Positions 35,621-44,131 are shown, numbered from the stretch's first letter. The stretch is DNA of 64,000 nt from VBOC01 sp964512655 (GCA_964512655.1 CAZEJT010000001.1:372001-436000); one strand, 5' to 3'. Made by a program: numbers and translations. The notes: generated from the sequence alone by a model not told the origin.

Positions 35621-36865
35621 ATGCCAAATGAACGTGTCGAATTGAATGCCATGATCGTGGAGGAGCGGCCGCAGTCGATTTCGCCCTTCGAGCGGATTCA
35701 GTCGGTTGATTTGATCCGCGGCGCAATCATGGTCCTGATGGCCGTCGACCACGTCCGGGTGTTCTCCGGCCTTCCGTCGGGAGGTCCCACGCCGGGGATT
35801 TTCTTTACCAGATGGGTCACCCATTTTTGCGCCCCCGGTTTTTTCTTCCTTGCCGGAACCAGCGCCTTCCTGCGGGGGCGAAAGCATGAGGGTCTGTCCA
35901 GGTTCCTCTTTCTCCGCGGCCTCTGGCTGGTGATTCTGGAGCTGACATTCCTCCGGCTAGCGTGGACATTCAATCTTGACTTCGCCCATTACGAGATGGC
36001 CGGGGTCATCTGGGCGCTCGGATGGTGCATGATCCTGATGGCGGGTCTCGTGAAGCTTCCGGGGATCTTCGTGGGAATCTTCGGCCTTGCGATCGTTGCG
36101 GGCCATAACCTGATGGATCCGCATTTTGGCGATCTGGTCTCCGGGCTCGGGAACAGTCCCCAGGACTGGCTCTGGAAGATCTTCTATGTTGCGTTCTGGG
36201 CGGGACCCATCAGCTTCGGCCCGGACGGCCCGAACCTCATTGTGCTCTATTCGATCGTTCCGTGGATCGGGGTCATGGCGGCAGGCTACGCATTCGGTAA
36301 AATCCTGACGATGGAGCCCTCGTGGAGAAACCGGGCTTGCCTCGCCATCGGGCTGGGGGCGACCGCGCTCTTTCTGGTTCTGCGGGGGTTCAATCTCTAT
36401 GGCGATCCTCGTCCCTGGAGGGCCGGTCCTGCGCCGAACGGGGGCCCGGGAATGCCTCCGCTGCTCTCCTTCCTGAATGCATCAAAGTATCCCGCCTCTC
36501 TGGACTTTCTTCTCATGACGCTTGGGCCGACGATCGGGCTGATTCCCGTGCTGGAAGGCCTCCGGGGACGCGCGGCAGGATGGTTATCAACGTTCGGGCG
36601 CGTGCCGTTCTTTTTCTACATGCTCCACATTCCGCTGATTCACACGCTGGCACTCTTTGTATCGATGTTCCGAACGAGCGCGGTCGATCCCTGGCTGTTC
36701 GAGAACCATCCGATGGGAAATACACCGGCGCCCGACGACTATGTCTGGAGCCTTGGATTGCTCTACGCCGTATGGGCTGTCGCGATCGTCATTCTCTATG
36801 TCGCCTGCCGGTGGTTTGCGGGCGTGAAGGCACGGAGAAAGGAATGGTGGTTGAGCTACCTGTGA
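35621..36865 (+). CDS. DUF1624 / HGSNAT-like multi-pass membrane protein
   Basis: 414 residues with about ten membrane helices. The first segment, IQSVDLIRGAIMVLMAVDHV, has the conserved D-x-x-RG and D-H pair of the DUF1624/heparan-alpha-glucosaminide N-acetyltransferase family, followed by FCAPGFFFLAGTSAFL. Relatives move acyl groups across the membrane onto glycans. A late helix pair with FFFYMLHIPLIHTLALFV is also typical. The N-terminus (about 25 residues) is soluble. It follows the hydrolase by 15 bases and overlaps the ankyrin gene by 22, so all three are probably expressed together. The acceptor is unknown. Confidence 0.85.
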   Translation: MPNERVELNAMIVEERPQSISPFERIQSVDLIRGAIMVLMAVDHVRVFSGLPSGGPTPGIFFTRWVTHFCAPGFFFLAGTSAFLRGRKHEGLSRFLFLRGLWLVILELTFLRLAWTFNLDFAHYEMAGVIWALGWCMILMAGLVKLPGIFVGIFGLAIVAGHNLMDPHFGDLVSGLGNSPQDWLWKIFYVAFWAGPISFGPDGPNLIVLYSIVPWIGVMAAGYAFGKILTMEPSWRNRACLAIGLGATALFLVLRGFNLYGDPRPWRAGPAPNGGPGMPPLLSFLNASKYPASLDFLLMTLGPTIGLIPVLEGLRGRAAGWLSTFGRVPFFFYMLHIPLIHTLALFVSMFRTSAVDPWLFENHPMGNTPAPDDYVWSLGLLYAVWAVAIVILYVACRWFAGVKARRKEWWLSYL

Positions 36866-38199
36866 TTCCTGACGACGTTCAAACCACCTTTATCGAAGAG
36901 GCGCTCTGGCATGGATCCCTTGAACGCGCGGACGCGATCCTCAAGCAACATCCCGATCTTTCGACCGCTGGAATTCACACGGCCTCAATTTTGGGGGAGG
37001 AGAAATCCGTCCGACGCTTTCTTTCCGCCGCTGCTTCAAATGCCACACTGGAACGGGCCCCCTATGGCGGAAATCCGCTCGTCTACCTCTGCCTCTCGAA
37101 GTATCTCCGGCGGGACAAGTCGCGATCGGAGGAGTTCCGCAGGACGGCGGCGGCGCTTCTCGACGCGGGCGCCGATCCACGCTCAGGTTTCTGGACTAAG
37201 GGCGATTTTCCGGAGTTCGAGTCGGCTCTTTATGGTGCGGCAGGAGTCGCGCATGATGCTCAGCTCACCCGGCTGTTGCTAGAACGGGGCGCGGATCCGA
37301 ACGACGGCGAGGCAGTGTACCACTCTCCGGAGACTTACGAAAGCGAGGCGATGAAACTCCTGGTCGGGACAGGAAGGCTAACTCCCGAGAACCTCTCGAT
37401 CATGCTCGTGCGCAAGATCGACTGGCACGATTACGAGGGCATCGATTGGCTTCTCCAGAATGGGGCAAACGCAGCATTCAAACGGAAAAGGGGATGGTCT
37501 CCGATCCACCACTCTCTTGCACGATCAAACGGTGTAGAAATCATCTCGCTCCTTCTCGATCATCGGGCGGATCCAACTGTGATTGAAGACGGCATGACAT
37601 CGATTGCAAGGGCCGCCCGGGAAGGGCGGGGGGACGTACTCCGCTTGTTCGAGGAACGGGGAATTCCGAGTTCTCTCCGGGGTGTTGACCGGCTGATCGC
37701 TGCGTGCGCGGCGGGAGACGAACAGTCAGCGCACTCCATGGCGGCGGCAGAACCGACGCTCGTCGAGGGACTGAAGGCCATGGGAGGTGAACTTATGGCG
37801 AAGTTTTCGGGCAACGGCAACGCCGATGGGGTTCGGCTGCTACTGGATCTCGGAGTGGACGCCGCGGTGCCGTACTCGGAAGGAGACGTGTATTTCGACG
37901 AGCCGAAAGGGAGCTTGCCCATACACATTGCCGCATGGCGCAGTTATCCGGAGATCGTAAGAATTCTTGTTGAACGCGGATCGCCAATTGATCTGCCCGA
38001 TGCGAAGGGGAGGACGCCCCTCATGCTTTCGATCAAAGCTCTGGTGGATTCGTACTGGTCTGAGCGATGTACGCCTGAATCGGCGAGGCTACTGTTGGAG
38101 CGGGGGGCATCCACCTCCGGGATCGCGTCTCCTACCGGCAACGCGGCCGTAGATGCATTGCTCCGGGAATACGGCACAAATCCGATGGGATCATTTTAG
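36844..38199 (+). CDS. Ankyrin-repeat protein
   Basis: About 451 residues with no signal peptide. Multiple ankyrin-like repeats are visible, for example LTRLLLERGADPNDGEAVYH, ISLLLDHRADPTVIEDG and IVRILVERGSPIDLPDAKGR, with a less regular middle part. The ATG at 36844 overlaps the DUF1624 gene; the open frame runs back to 36322 but only as a shadow of that gene. Ankyrin repeats mediate protein contacts, so a partner among the two upstream gene products is possible. No enzymatic domain was seen. Confidence 0.8.
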   Translation: MVVELPVIPDDVQTTFIEEALWHGSLERADAILKQHPDLSTAGIHTASILGEEKSVRRFLSAAASNATLERAPYGGNPLVYLCLSKYLRRDKSRSEEFRRTAAALLDAGADPRSGFWTKGDFPEFESALYGAAGVAHDAQLTRLLLERGADPNDGEAVYHSPETYESEAMKLLVGTGRLTPENLSIMLVRKIDWHDYEGIDWLLQNGANAAFKRKRGWSPIHHSLARSNGVEIISLLLDHRADPTVIEDGMTSIARAAREGRGDVLRLFEERGIPSSLRGVDRLIAACAAGDEQSAHSMAAAEPTLVEGLKAMGGELMAKFSGNGNADGVRLLLDLGVDAAVPYSEGDVYFDEPKGSLPIHIAAWRSYPEIVRILVERGSPIDLPDAKGRTPLMLSIKALVDSYWSERCTPESARLLLERGASTSGIASPTGNAAVDALLREYGTNPMGSF

Positions 38200-38204
38200 G
38201 TCAC

Positions 38205-38972
38205 TCACTCTTCATTTCCCCCGGGCGCCGTGCAGGCGCTCTTCGATGTGCATTGCTCTTCGCGGCATTTCTGATACAGCTCGAGGGCCTTCCGCGTGCG
38301 ATCCTTGCCGATGTGTTTCTCTCCGATCCCAATGAGCGCGTCGCTGAATCTGGTCCGGCTGTCTTCGTTCAACTCATCGGCAGTTCGTACCTTCACGAGC
38401 TCGGCCTCGAAGTACCGCTGAACATCGCGCCGAATGTTCTCAGCCTCTTCCTTCGTAATGAGAGCGGCCTCGAGGGCGGGCTGTACCACGTTCGACGCGA
38501 TTGTTGCCGCCTCTTCGCGGCTGAGTTCATCCACGCCCGCCCCTCGGTACCAAACGCTCGCCTTCCTGAATGACTGTCGGAGAGGCGTTGCTTCGGATTC
38601 GCTCACGGGAAGAAACTCGATGCTGTTCTCATCCATGATCGGTTTGAGGACCGATTCCGTCCGATCGTCGCCTTTCCAGACGACCGCTATCACGGTTCCT
38701 TCACGATTGAGCCATGCCTCCTGAACGGCGGAGTTCTTCTCCATTTCGAGGAGGGCCGGCTTCGACCTGCTGCCGCAGCCGATGTTGGGAGCGGCTCCGC
38801 ACACCAGAGGGACGCTGTAGAATGTAACATTCTTTGCTTCCGCCCTCGAGAACAACCCGAAGCCGTCACCTCTTCGCAGGCTCGCCCAACCGATGAGCGC
38901 CGTGACGCAAATGACAAGGCCAAAGATGAGCACTCTTCGCTTTGGTTTCTTTGGGGTGTTAATCTCCTTCAT
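38205..38972 (-). CDS. Membrane-anchored protein of unknown function with a conserved-looking cysteine segment
   Basis: 255 residues. A basic N-terminus (MKEINTPKKPKRR) precedes one membrane helix (about 14-30) and a periplasmic part. The region FYSVPLVCGAAPNIGCGSRS (two cysteines eight residues apart) followed by KPALLEMEKN and VQEAWLNREGTVIAVVWK looks like an ordered domain. The rest is helical and charged and ends with a Cys-containing tail (CREEQCTSKSAC). I do not recognise the family; a metal- or thiol-related role is only a guess. It lies 155 bases after modB with its own AGGAGAG ribosome site and ends 5 bases from the convergent ankyrin gene. Confidence 0.7.
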   Translation of the reverse strand: MKEINTPKKPKRRVLIFGLVICVTALIGWASLRRGDGFGLFSRAEAKNVTFYSVPLVCGAAPNIGCGSRSKPALLEMEKNSAVQEAWLNREGTVIAVVWKGDDRTESVLKPIMDENSIEFLPVSESEATPLRQSFRKASVWYRGAGVDELSREEAATIASNVVQPALEAALITKEEAENIRRDVQRYFEAELVKVRTADELNEDSRTRFSDALIGIGEKHIGKDRTRKALELYQKCREEQCTSKSACTAPGGNEE

Positions 38973-39127
38973 AGTTACTCTCCTCTTGATTGAGGGATCC
39001 GGATTAGTGGGGTTGTACCGGCGCTTTGAGCCGCCGGGAGTGCTGCATCCCCAACCATCGAAACAATCTACGCCTTCATAAGTTCCCAGTCAATAGTCCT
39101 CCTCTGCCTCATCTGCGCAGTCCCTCG

Positions 39128-39916
39128 CTACCGGGCAGTAACTTGCTGGCGGAGAAACACCTTAACGATGAGAAGCACGCAGGCGGAAATTGAGAGGAGA
39201 ATCAGTGAGAGGGTAAGGGCGATCCGAAAATCGATCTCAAAGCCCATGTAAATGGCGAGCGTCATCGTCTGCGTTTTGCCCGGGAAATTGCCGGCAAAGA
39301 TTATCGTCGCGCCAAATTCGCCGAGGGCACGCGCCCATGTCATGATCGCTCCTCCGGCGAGGACATGAAATGAAAGGGGGAGGGTAATGAGGCGAAAAGT
39401 GTTCCACGGCGACGCTCCGTCGATTCTCGCCGACTGTTCGTGCTCGGCATCGACTGCTGAGATGCCGGCCGCTGCGGACTTGATATAGAGGGGGGCAGCG
39501 ACAAAGAGTTGCGCAAGGACTACCGCTGTTGCCGTGAATGGAATGTCGACCCCCGCTGAGGAGAGGATCCCTCCGAAAATACCCCGCCTCCCGAACGCCA
39601 TCAGGAGGGCGATACCGGCCACCGATGGAGGGAGAAGGATCGGGAGATCGATTAGCGTATCGAGCACCGTCTTGCCCGCGAATCGCTTGCGGGCAAGGAG
39701 GAACGCGACCGGCGTACCGGCAAGGGCAGTAATGAGAGTAGTAACTCCGGTGGTAACGCCGCTCAGCATCATCGCCTGAGTGACTTGAGGATTCGCAATC
39801 GAATCCATGAACTCTGACGTGGGAACGCGGAGGAGAAGGCTCAGGCACGGGAGGAGCAAAAACAGCGCCATCGGTAAAGCGAGGAGGGCGAGCTGCCATG
39901 TAGGTCTGGTGTTCAC
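39128..39916 (-). CDS. modB: Molybdate ABC transporter permease ModB
   Basis: Permease of 262 residues with about five to six helices. The GTG start at 39916 overlaps the modA stop (GTGA); the long ATG frame to 40150 is a shadow. The EAA-type loop appears as AEHEQSARIDGASPWNTFRL and is followed by WARALGEFGATIIFAGNFPG, diagnostic for ModB/CysT-like permeases. It is the last gene of the cluster. No ATP-binding ModC follows: the next gene is an unrelated membrane-anchored protein. Confidence 0.95.
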   Translation of the reverse strand: MNTRPTWQLALLALPMALFLLLPCLSLLLRVPTSEFMDSIANPQVTQAMMLSGVTTGVTTLITALAGTPVAFLLARKRFAGKTVLDTLIDLPILLPPSVAGIALLMAFGRRGIFGGILSSAGVDIPFTATAVVLAQLFVAAPLYIKSAAAGISAVDAEHEQSARIDGASPWNTFRLITLPLSFHVLAGGAIMTWARALGEFGATIIFAGNFPGKTQTMTLAIYMGFEIDFRIALTLSLILLSISACVLLIVKVFLRQQVTAR

Positions 39917-40737
39917 CGCCCTGCCTGGGCCGTCCTTGGCGTAAACCCGAATTTCGAGAGTACCTGGCCCGCCTCGCCCGAGCGAATGTATTCGAGGAAT
40001 TCTTCCGCAAGAGCGTGCCGGCCGGATCCCCGGACGACCCCCGCAGGGTACTCGGCGATGATGTTGAGACGATCGGGGAAATCGACACGACGGATCAGGT
40101 GCAGAGTATCGTGGGATATGTCTGAGGAATACACGATTCCTGCGTCGCACTCTCCGAGCTGAACCTTGCTCAGGACAGCACGAACGTTCTCTTCGTAAGA
40201 GACCACGTTTTTAAGGACGCCCTTCTTGAATGAATTCCCGAACTCCCCAGGAGCAGAGCAGCGGTCGAGAAACTGTATTGCGTATTGACCGACCGGAACG
40301 CTCGAGTCGGCAAGCACGACCTTCACATTGGGTTTTGCGAGATCCCGGAGATCCCGCAACCGGGCAGGATTATCCCTCGGCAGAACCACCACGAGGCGGT
40401 TTCGCGCGAAGACCCCTACGTGCGTGGTATCGATAACCCCGGCGGTGATCGCAATCTTCATCTGCTTCGCGTTCGCCGATGCCAGGACATCTGCTTTCGC
40501 TCCCTGAATGATCTGTTGAACCAGTTGCTGGGTGCCCCCAAAGTTGAACCTGATCTTTGTCGATGGATGTCTCGCCTCGAAGGCCATCGCGAGAGCCTGC
40601 AACGCCTCGGTGAGGGAGGCGGCGGCAAAGACGGTCAACTCGGTCACGCTACCCTCTTGAGCCGCCCCCGGAGAGAATGCCAGGCCGACGAGGAGAGGGA
40701 GGGACAGAATGAAAAAGAGCAGTTTGTTCGCGGTCAT
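39913..40737 (-). CDS. modA: Molybdate-binding periplasmic protein ModA
   Basis: 274 residues with a signal peptide (MTANKLLFFILSLPLLVGLA, cleaved near GAAQ). Family marks are LTVFAAASLTEALQALA, the segment FNFGGTQQLVQQIIQGAKAD and the late CDAGIVYSSD. The start at 40737 has GGAG at proper spacing; the GTG at 40743 would sit on top of that site. It binds molybdate or tungstate and delivers it to ModB. It follows the porin by 17 bases and overlaps modB by 4. Confidence 0.95.
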   Translation of the reverse strand: MTANKLLFFILSLPLLVGLAFSPGAAQEGSVTELTVFAAASLTEALQALAMAFEARHPSTKIRFNFGGTQQLVQQIIQGAKADVLASANAKQMKIAITAGVIDTTHVGVFARNRLVVVLPRDNPARLRDLRDLAKPNVKVVLADSSVPVGQYAIQFLDRCSAPGEFGNSFKKGVLKNVVSYEENVRAVLSKVQLGECDAGIVYSSDISHDTLHLIRRVDFPDRLNIIAEYPAGVVRGSGRHALAEEFLEYIRSGEAGQVLSKFGFTPRTAQAGR

Positions 40738-40754
40738 ATGCACTCCTCGTTTGG

Positions 40755-41945
40755 TTAATACAACAATTGCAGGCCAAGTCCGAGATAGGCGAAATTATCG
40801 TTCGGCGCCTTGGCGTAATTCTTCCCCCACACATAGTGGAGGTTAAGCTTGAGTTTATCGCGGTCGATCAGCCAGTTCAGCCCAATATCGTAGAGCTCAC
40901 GGCTGATCGATCCCGTATATCCGTTCGTTGCATGGACGGCGCCGTTTTCCACGGCGCGTTCACCGGTTGCCATGATAGTCGGCTCGACCGCCTCGTCTTC
41001 GGAGACCGTGATACTATACCCCGCTTTTGCCGAGTACACCTTGTCTGTGGTTGGATTCTCGATGCCTACCCCGAGAATCGTGCCGCGGTACATCCAGTCA
41101 TACTCGGCGTTGAAATCGAATGATCCGTAGTTTGCGAGCATGTCGGCTCCATAGAGTGCGTTGCTGCTGAACACCTCGGTTCCCCCCTGCCTGGCAGCGT
41201 TGATCCCGATCGTCGCGCCGTTACGCCTTCCGTAGTAGGACTGGACGTATGATATCTTATACTTTGTCATTTCAGGGTCTCCGATCGACAGGGCAACGCG
41301 GCCCGTCAGCAGGGGAGACCATTCGGTCCCGTTTCCGATGATCGACTTGTTCGAGGGATCAAACATCCCCGCATTGTAATTGACGCTCCAGCCGTCGGAG
41401 AGGAAGAGCCCGCCGAGATTCACCCCGGTTTCGCGCCCGGTGCTTCGGGCGAGGAGATGCTGGCGGGGTTGAACGTCGGCGAGTGATTTGTCGAGCGAGA
41501 TAACATAAAACTCGCTGCCCATCTGTTCCTTCCCCACCTGAGGCCGGAAATATCCCAGGACAAGATTCGCCCCGGGCGAAAACGACCAGATCCACGATGC
41601 GTCCCAGATGAAAAGGTCCCTGTTATCGCCGGCATTGGCGGTCCCGGCCGTGGGAGTGAACGGATCTTTGCCGATGCCATCGTAGGCGACAGAGAGGTTG
41701 AAAGACATATCCGCACGAAATTTCCCTTCAAGCCCGAAGCGTCCGCGGCGAACATACAGGTCGTTTCGACTGTCCACTGCGTCAGGAGCGCTCATCTTGA
41801 ACGAAGCGATATTCCACACCTGGACTGCCTGCGTAATGGTCAGCTCCTTTCCCTCGCCGACATCAATCTTGAACTGGGAGAATCCGAGAGGCTTCAGCGC
41901 GATGGAACACATGAGCATGCTAATGACGATTCTCAACGGGACCAA
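40755..41945 (-). CDS. Outer-membrane porin of the molybdate operon
   Basis: About 396 residues. A TTG start at 41945 is favoured by GGAGGG four bases ahead; the frame also allows a TTG at 41957, which would contain that site. Signal peptide to about ALKPLGFSQ, then alternating beta strands and a terminal strand FAYLGLGLQLLY. The pattern RNDLYVRRGRFGLEGKF with paired aromatic strands fits the phosphate-selective porin O/P type. It sits between modE and modA behind a palindromic operator, so it is probably the oxyanion pore for molybdate. It is not closely similar in order of motifs to the porin at 14495. Confidence 0.8.
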   Translation of the reverse strand: MVPLRIVISMLMCSIALKPLGFSQFKIDVGEGKELTITQAVQVWNIASFKMSAPDAVDSRNDLYVRRGRFGLEGKFRADMSFNLSVAYDGIGKDPFTPTAGTANAGDNRDLFIWDASWIWSFSPGANLVLGYFRPQVGKEQMGSEFYVISLDKSLADVQPRQHLLARSTGRETGVNLGGLFLSDGWSVNYNAGMFDPSNKSIIGNGTEWSPLLTGRVALSIGDPEMTKYKISYVQSYYGRRNGATIGINAARQGGTEVFSSNALYGADMLANYGSFDFNAEYDWMYRGTILGVGIENPTTDKVYSAKAGYSITVSEDEAVEPTIMATGERAVENGAVHATNGYTGSISRELYDIGLNWLIDRDKLKLNLHYVWGKNYAKAPNDNFAYLGLGLQLLY

Positions 41946-42000
41946 TGTTCCCTCCAATGTCTGGGTTTGGTTGAGGCTGTGCGGGGTCTTCCGCCGCTCC

Positions 42001-42026
42001 GCGTTATCTACATCGGAAGATAACGC
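42001..42026 (-). promoter_or_regulatory. Perfect palindromic operator, ModE-type candidate
   Basis: GCGTTATCT (42001-42009) and AGATAACGC (42018-42026) form a perfect 9-base inverted repeat around an 8-base spacer. It lies between the modE gene and the porin-modA-modB genes, 56-81 bases before the porin start. Known ModE operators are inverted repeats with TAACG-type half-sites, which this matches in shape and core. It probably lets ModE repress the downstream genes when molybdate is ample. Confidence 0.6.
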
Positions 42027-42039
42027 CTTCCAAAAAAAT

Positions 42040-42372
42040 TTACAAATTCAGTTCCGTGTTCAACTTCTTCGCGAATCGTTTGACAGCCTGTTCTATTGCG
42101 TGGAATTCGCTGATAAGATTGCGACCATGATCCGAGAGATGCGCCCCGCCGCCGCCTTCGCCCCCGCGTTGTTTAATTACCACGGGTGTCGAAGCGGCGC
42201 GATTTACGCCATCTACAAGATCCCAGGCGTGCTGATAGGAGTAGTGAAGCTCTCTCGCCGCGGTCCTGACGCTTCCACGCCTCTCTATCTCTTTCAAAAG
42301 AGCAACTGTGGTTGAATTCAGGAGCGGCATGTTCCGCCGCCGCACGTGAATCTCCAGTTCGATTTCGATCAT
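42040..42372 (-). CDS. modE: ModE-type DNA-binding protein (HTH domain only)
   Basis: 110 residues made up only of the ModE N-terminal winged helix: LLNSTTVALLKEIERRGSVR, TAARELHYSYQHAWDLVDGV, and the wing region VIKQRGGEGGGGAHLSDHGR. The full-length regulator in Escherichia coli carries two molybdate-binding Mop domains behind this part; they are absent here, but a separate Mop protein is encoded 20 bases upstream. The pair may work together as a split regulator. It lies just upstream of the palindromic operator. Confidence 0.88.
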   Translation of the reverse strand: MIEIELEIHVRRRNMPLLNSTTVALLKEIERRGSVRTAARELHYSYQHAWDLVDGVNRAASTPVVIKQRGGEGGGGAHLSDHGRNLISEFHAIEQAVKRFAKKLNTELNL

Positions 42373-42392
42373 GCCGGTGAACAGCCGGGGAG

Positions 42393-42602
42393 TTACTCTT
42401 TACCAATCATGATCTCGGTCGACTTGATGACGGCATACGCCGTATCGCCCACTTTGAGCTGGAGGTCCTCAATTGCCTCGCGGGAGATGATCGAAGTAAC
42501 CACGTTCCCATTTCCGAGGTCGATCTTGACCTTCCCCGTAATGAGCCCCTCTTCGACGAGGATGACAGTTCCCTTCAATTTGTTCCGGGCGCTGAGTTTC
42601 AT
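42393..42602 (-). CDS. Molbindin-like Mop domain protein
   Basis: 69 residues starting MKLSARNKLKGTVILVEEGL and carrying a single Mop (molybdenum/pterin-binding) domain; ITGKVKIDLGNGNVVTSIIS and VGDTAYAVIKSTEIMIGK are typical. Such proteins form rings that bind molybdate or tungstate and store or buffer the oxyanion. It is the first gene of the molybdate cluster, diverging from the peroxiredoxin gene. The start is taken at 42602; a longer frame to 42722 has no family similarity. Confidence 0.92.
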   Translation of the reverse strand: MKLSARNKLKGTVILVEEGLITGKVKIDLGNGNVVTSIISREAIEDLQLKVGDTAYAVIKSTEIMIGKE

Positions 42603-42805
42603 GAGAATCAGGTTAGGATGTGGGGGGATCGTTCCAGGGAAAGAGTAGTCATTTCGGCCAAAAAATACAAACCAATCTCTGAAACGCAAGATCTCCAGGG
42701 CCAGTTGACCGATGCCGGCCAAAGTGTTATATTAATCTCTGCTTTTCCGCGGGTTTAACCCGACCACAACAAACTACACTTTCAAGATCTAGAGGAGATC
42801 CGGCA

Positions 42806-43465
42806 ATGTCTCTGCGAATTAACGATGACGCCCCAAACTTTACAGCCGCAACGACCCAGGGCACCATTAATTTTCACGAATGGATCGGAAATGGTTGGGC
42901 GGTCCTCTTCTCCCATCCAAAAGACTTTACTCCCGTGTGCACGACCGAGCTCGGGTACATGGCGAAGATTGAACCGGAGTTCAGGAAACGGAACGTCAAA
43001 ATCATCGGGCTGAGCGTCGATCCCGTTGACAAGCACTCCGAGTGGGCAAAAGACATCCGTGAGACACAGGGATACGATGTCAACTACCCGATGATCGGCG
43101 ATGGGGATCTGGCGGTCGCAAAGCTGTATGATATGCTTCCCGCCGGCGAGCCGGGGACATCGGAGGGACGGACGGCCGCCACGAATCAGACCGTGCGCTG
43201 CGTTTTTGTGGTGGGTCCGGATAAAAAGATCAAGCTCATGCTCACCTATCCGATGACGACCGGCCGCAATTTCGACGAGATCCTGCGCGTCATCGATTCG
43301 ATGCAGCTCACTTCAAAGCACAAAGTGTCCACGCCCGTAAACTGGAAGAACGGCGAGGATGTGATTATCTCGGGCTCTGTCTCCGAAGCCGATGCGAAAC
43401 AGATGTTTCCGCAAGGCTGGAAGGCCCCCAAGCCCTACATTCGCATCGTCAAGCAGCCAGGCTGA
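42806..43465 (+). CDS. 1-Cys peroxiredoxin (Prx6 family)
   Basis: 219 residues with peroxidatic Cys45 in HPKDFTPVCTTELGYMAKIE and the Prx6-type continuation IIGLSVDPVDKHSEWAKDI. The long C-terminal arm (TPVNWKNGEDVIISGSVSEA and MFPQGWKAPKPYIRIVKQPG) is diagnostic for the Prx6 class. It reduces peroxides in the cytoplasm. A strong GAGGAGAT ribosome site fixes the ATG at 42806. The Tat-exported protein follows 3 bases later, so the two are cotranscribed. Confidence 0.96.
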   Translation: MSLRINDDAPNFTAATTQGTINFHEWIGNGWAVLFSHPKDFTPVCTTELGYMAKIEPEFRKRNVKIIGLSVDPVDKHSEWAKDIRETQGYDVNYPMIGDGDLAVAKLYDMLPAGEPGTSEGRTAATNQTVRCVFVVGPDKKIKLMLTYPMTTGRNFDEILRVIDSMQLTSKHKVSTPVNWKNGEDVIISGSVSEADAKQMFPQGWKAPKPYIRIVKQPG

Positions 43466-43468
43466 TTC

Positions 43469-44107
43469 ATGAAAGAGACCTCACGCCGGGGCTTCATCGC
43501 AGCGGTTGCCGGACTCGCCGGAGCGTCTATCGTTCCTGCGGTAATCCATGCAGATGAGGGGACTCAGAGTACAACCTGGGACCTTTCGTGGCTCGAAAAG
43601 CTCAAGGGGAAGCACAGGCAGGTATTTGATGTACAGGATCTGGAGGCCTTGCGCGGTGTCAACAACTGGCTGAATGCCCACAAGGAGATATTTCAGCTTG
43701 CTTATCCCGATGTTAATGCAATTGTCGGCATCGCCGGCACGGCTTTCCCCATCAATGCGAGCGATGAATTGTACCGCAACCTTCCGATCGGCGAGCATTG
43801 GAAAGTGACCGATCCGGAAACGCAGAAAACTGCAGAGCGCAATATTTTTCTCGACGGCGGGAAGACGGCTGCTGACCAGAGCAAGACCGTGCGGTCGCTC
43901 CAGTCGCGGGGCGTCGTCTTCTGGCAGTGCAACAATTCATTGCTCCGGCTCTCGAAGGCTTTCGCCGAGAAGCTCCACCGGCCCGAAGCGGAGATCTATG
44001 AGGAGATGAAGAACGGGCTTAACCCCGGCGTGATCCTTGTTCCCTCCCACGCTATGCTCTTAGGTCTGGCCCAGGAGCAGGGGTGGACCTACGAGGTGCT
44101 AGTGTAG
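43469..44107 (+). CDS. Tat-exported DsrE-like protein
   Basis: 212 residues with a twin-arginine signal (KETSRRGFIAAVAGLAG, cleaved near VIHADEG). The mature part looks like a DsrE/DsrF-type alpha/beta domain: a strand AIVGIAGTAFPINAS, then LQSRGVVFWQCNNSLLRLSK with one cysteine at the usual DsrE place, and GVILVPSHAMLLGLAQEQGW near the end. Unlike cytosolic DsrE it is sent out folded. Being coupled to a peroxiredoxin, it may bind a thiol, sulfur or cofactor in the periplasm; this is inference, and the family call is moderate. Confidence 0.65.
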   Translation: MKETSRRGFIAAVAGLAGASIVPAVIHADEGTQSTTWDLSWLEKLKGKHRQVFDVQDLEALRGVNNWLNAHKEIFQLAYPDVNAIVGIAGTAFPINASDELYRNLPIGEHWKVTDPETQKTAERNIFLDGGKTAADQSKTVRSLQSRGVVFWQCNNSLLRLSKAFAEKLHRPEAEIYEEMKNGLNPGVILVPSHAMLLGLAQEQGWTYEVLV

Positions 44108-44131
44108 ATTGCAGCGGTGTGAAATGACGTT

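Noticed and set aside
36322..36843. Long open frame extending the ankyrin protein upstream
   Set aside because: It is the shadow of the DUF1624 gene; ankyrin similarity starts after the ATG at 36844.
39917..40150. Upstream extension of modB
   Set aside because: It overlaps modA in another frame and has no membrane-protein character; the GTGA overlap at 39916 is the normal start.
42603..42805. Molybdenum-cofactor riboswitch upstream of the Mop gene
   Set aside because: No Moco riboswitch core was found; the palindrome at 42001-42026 is a better control element.
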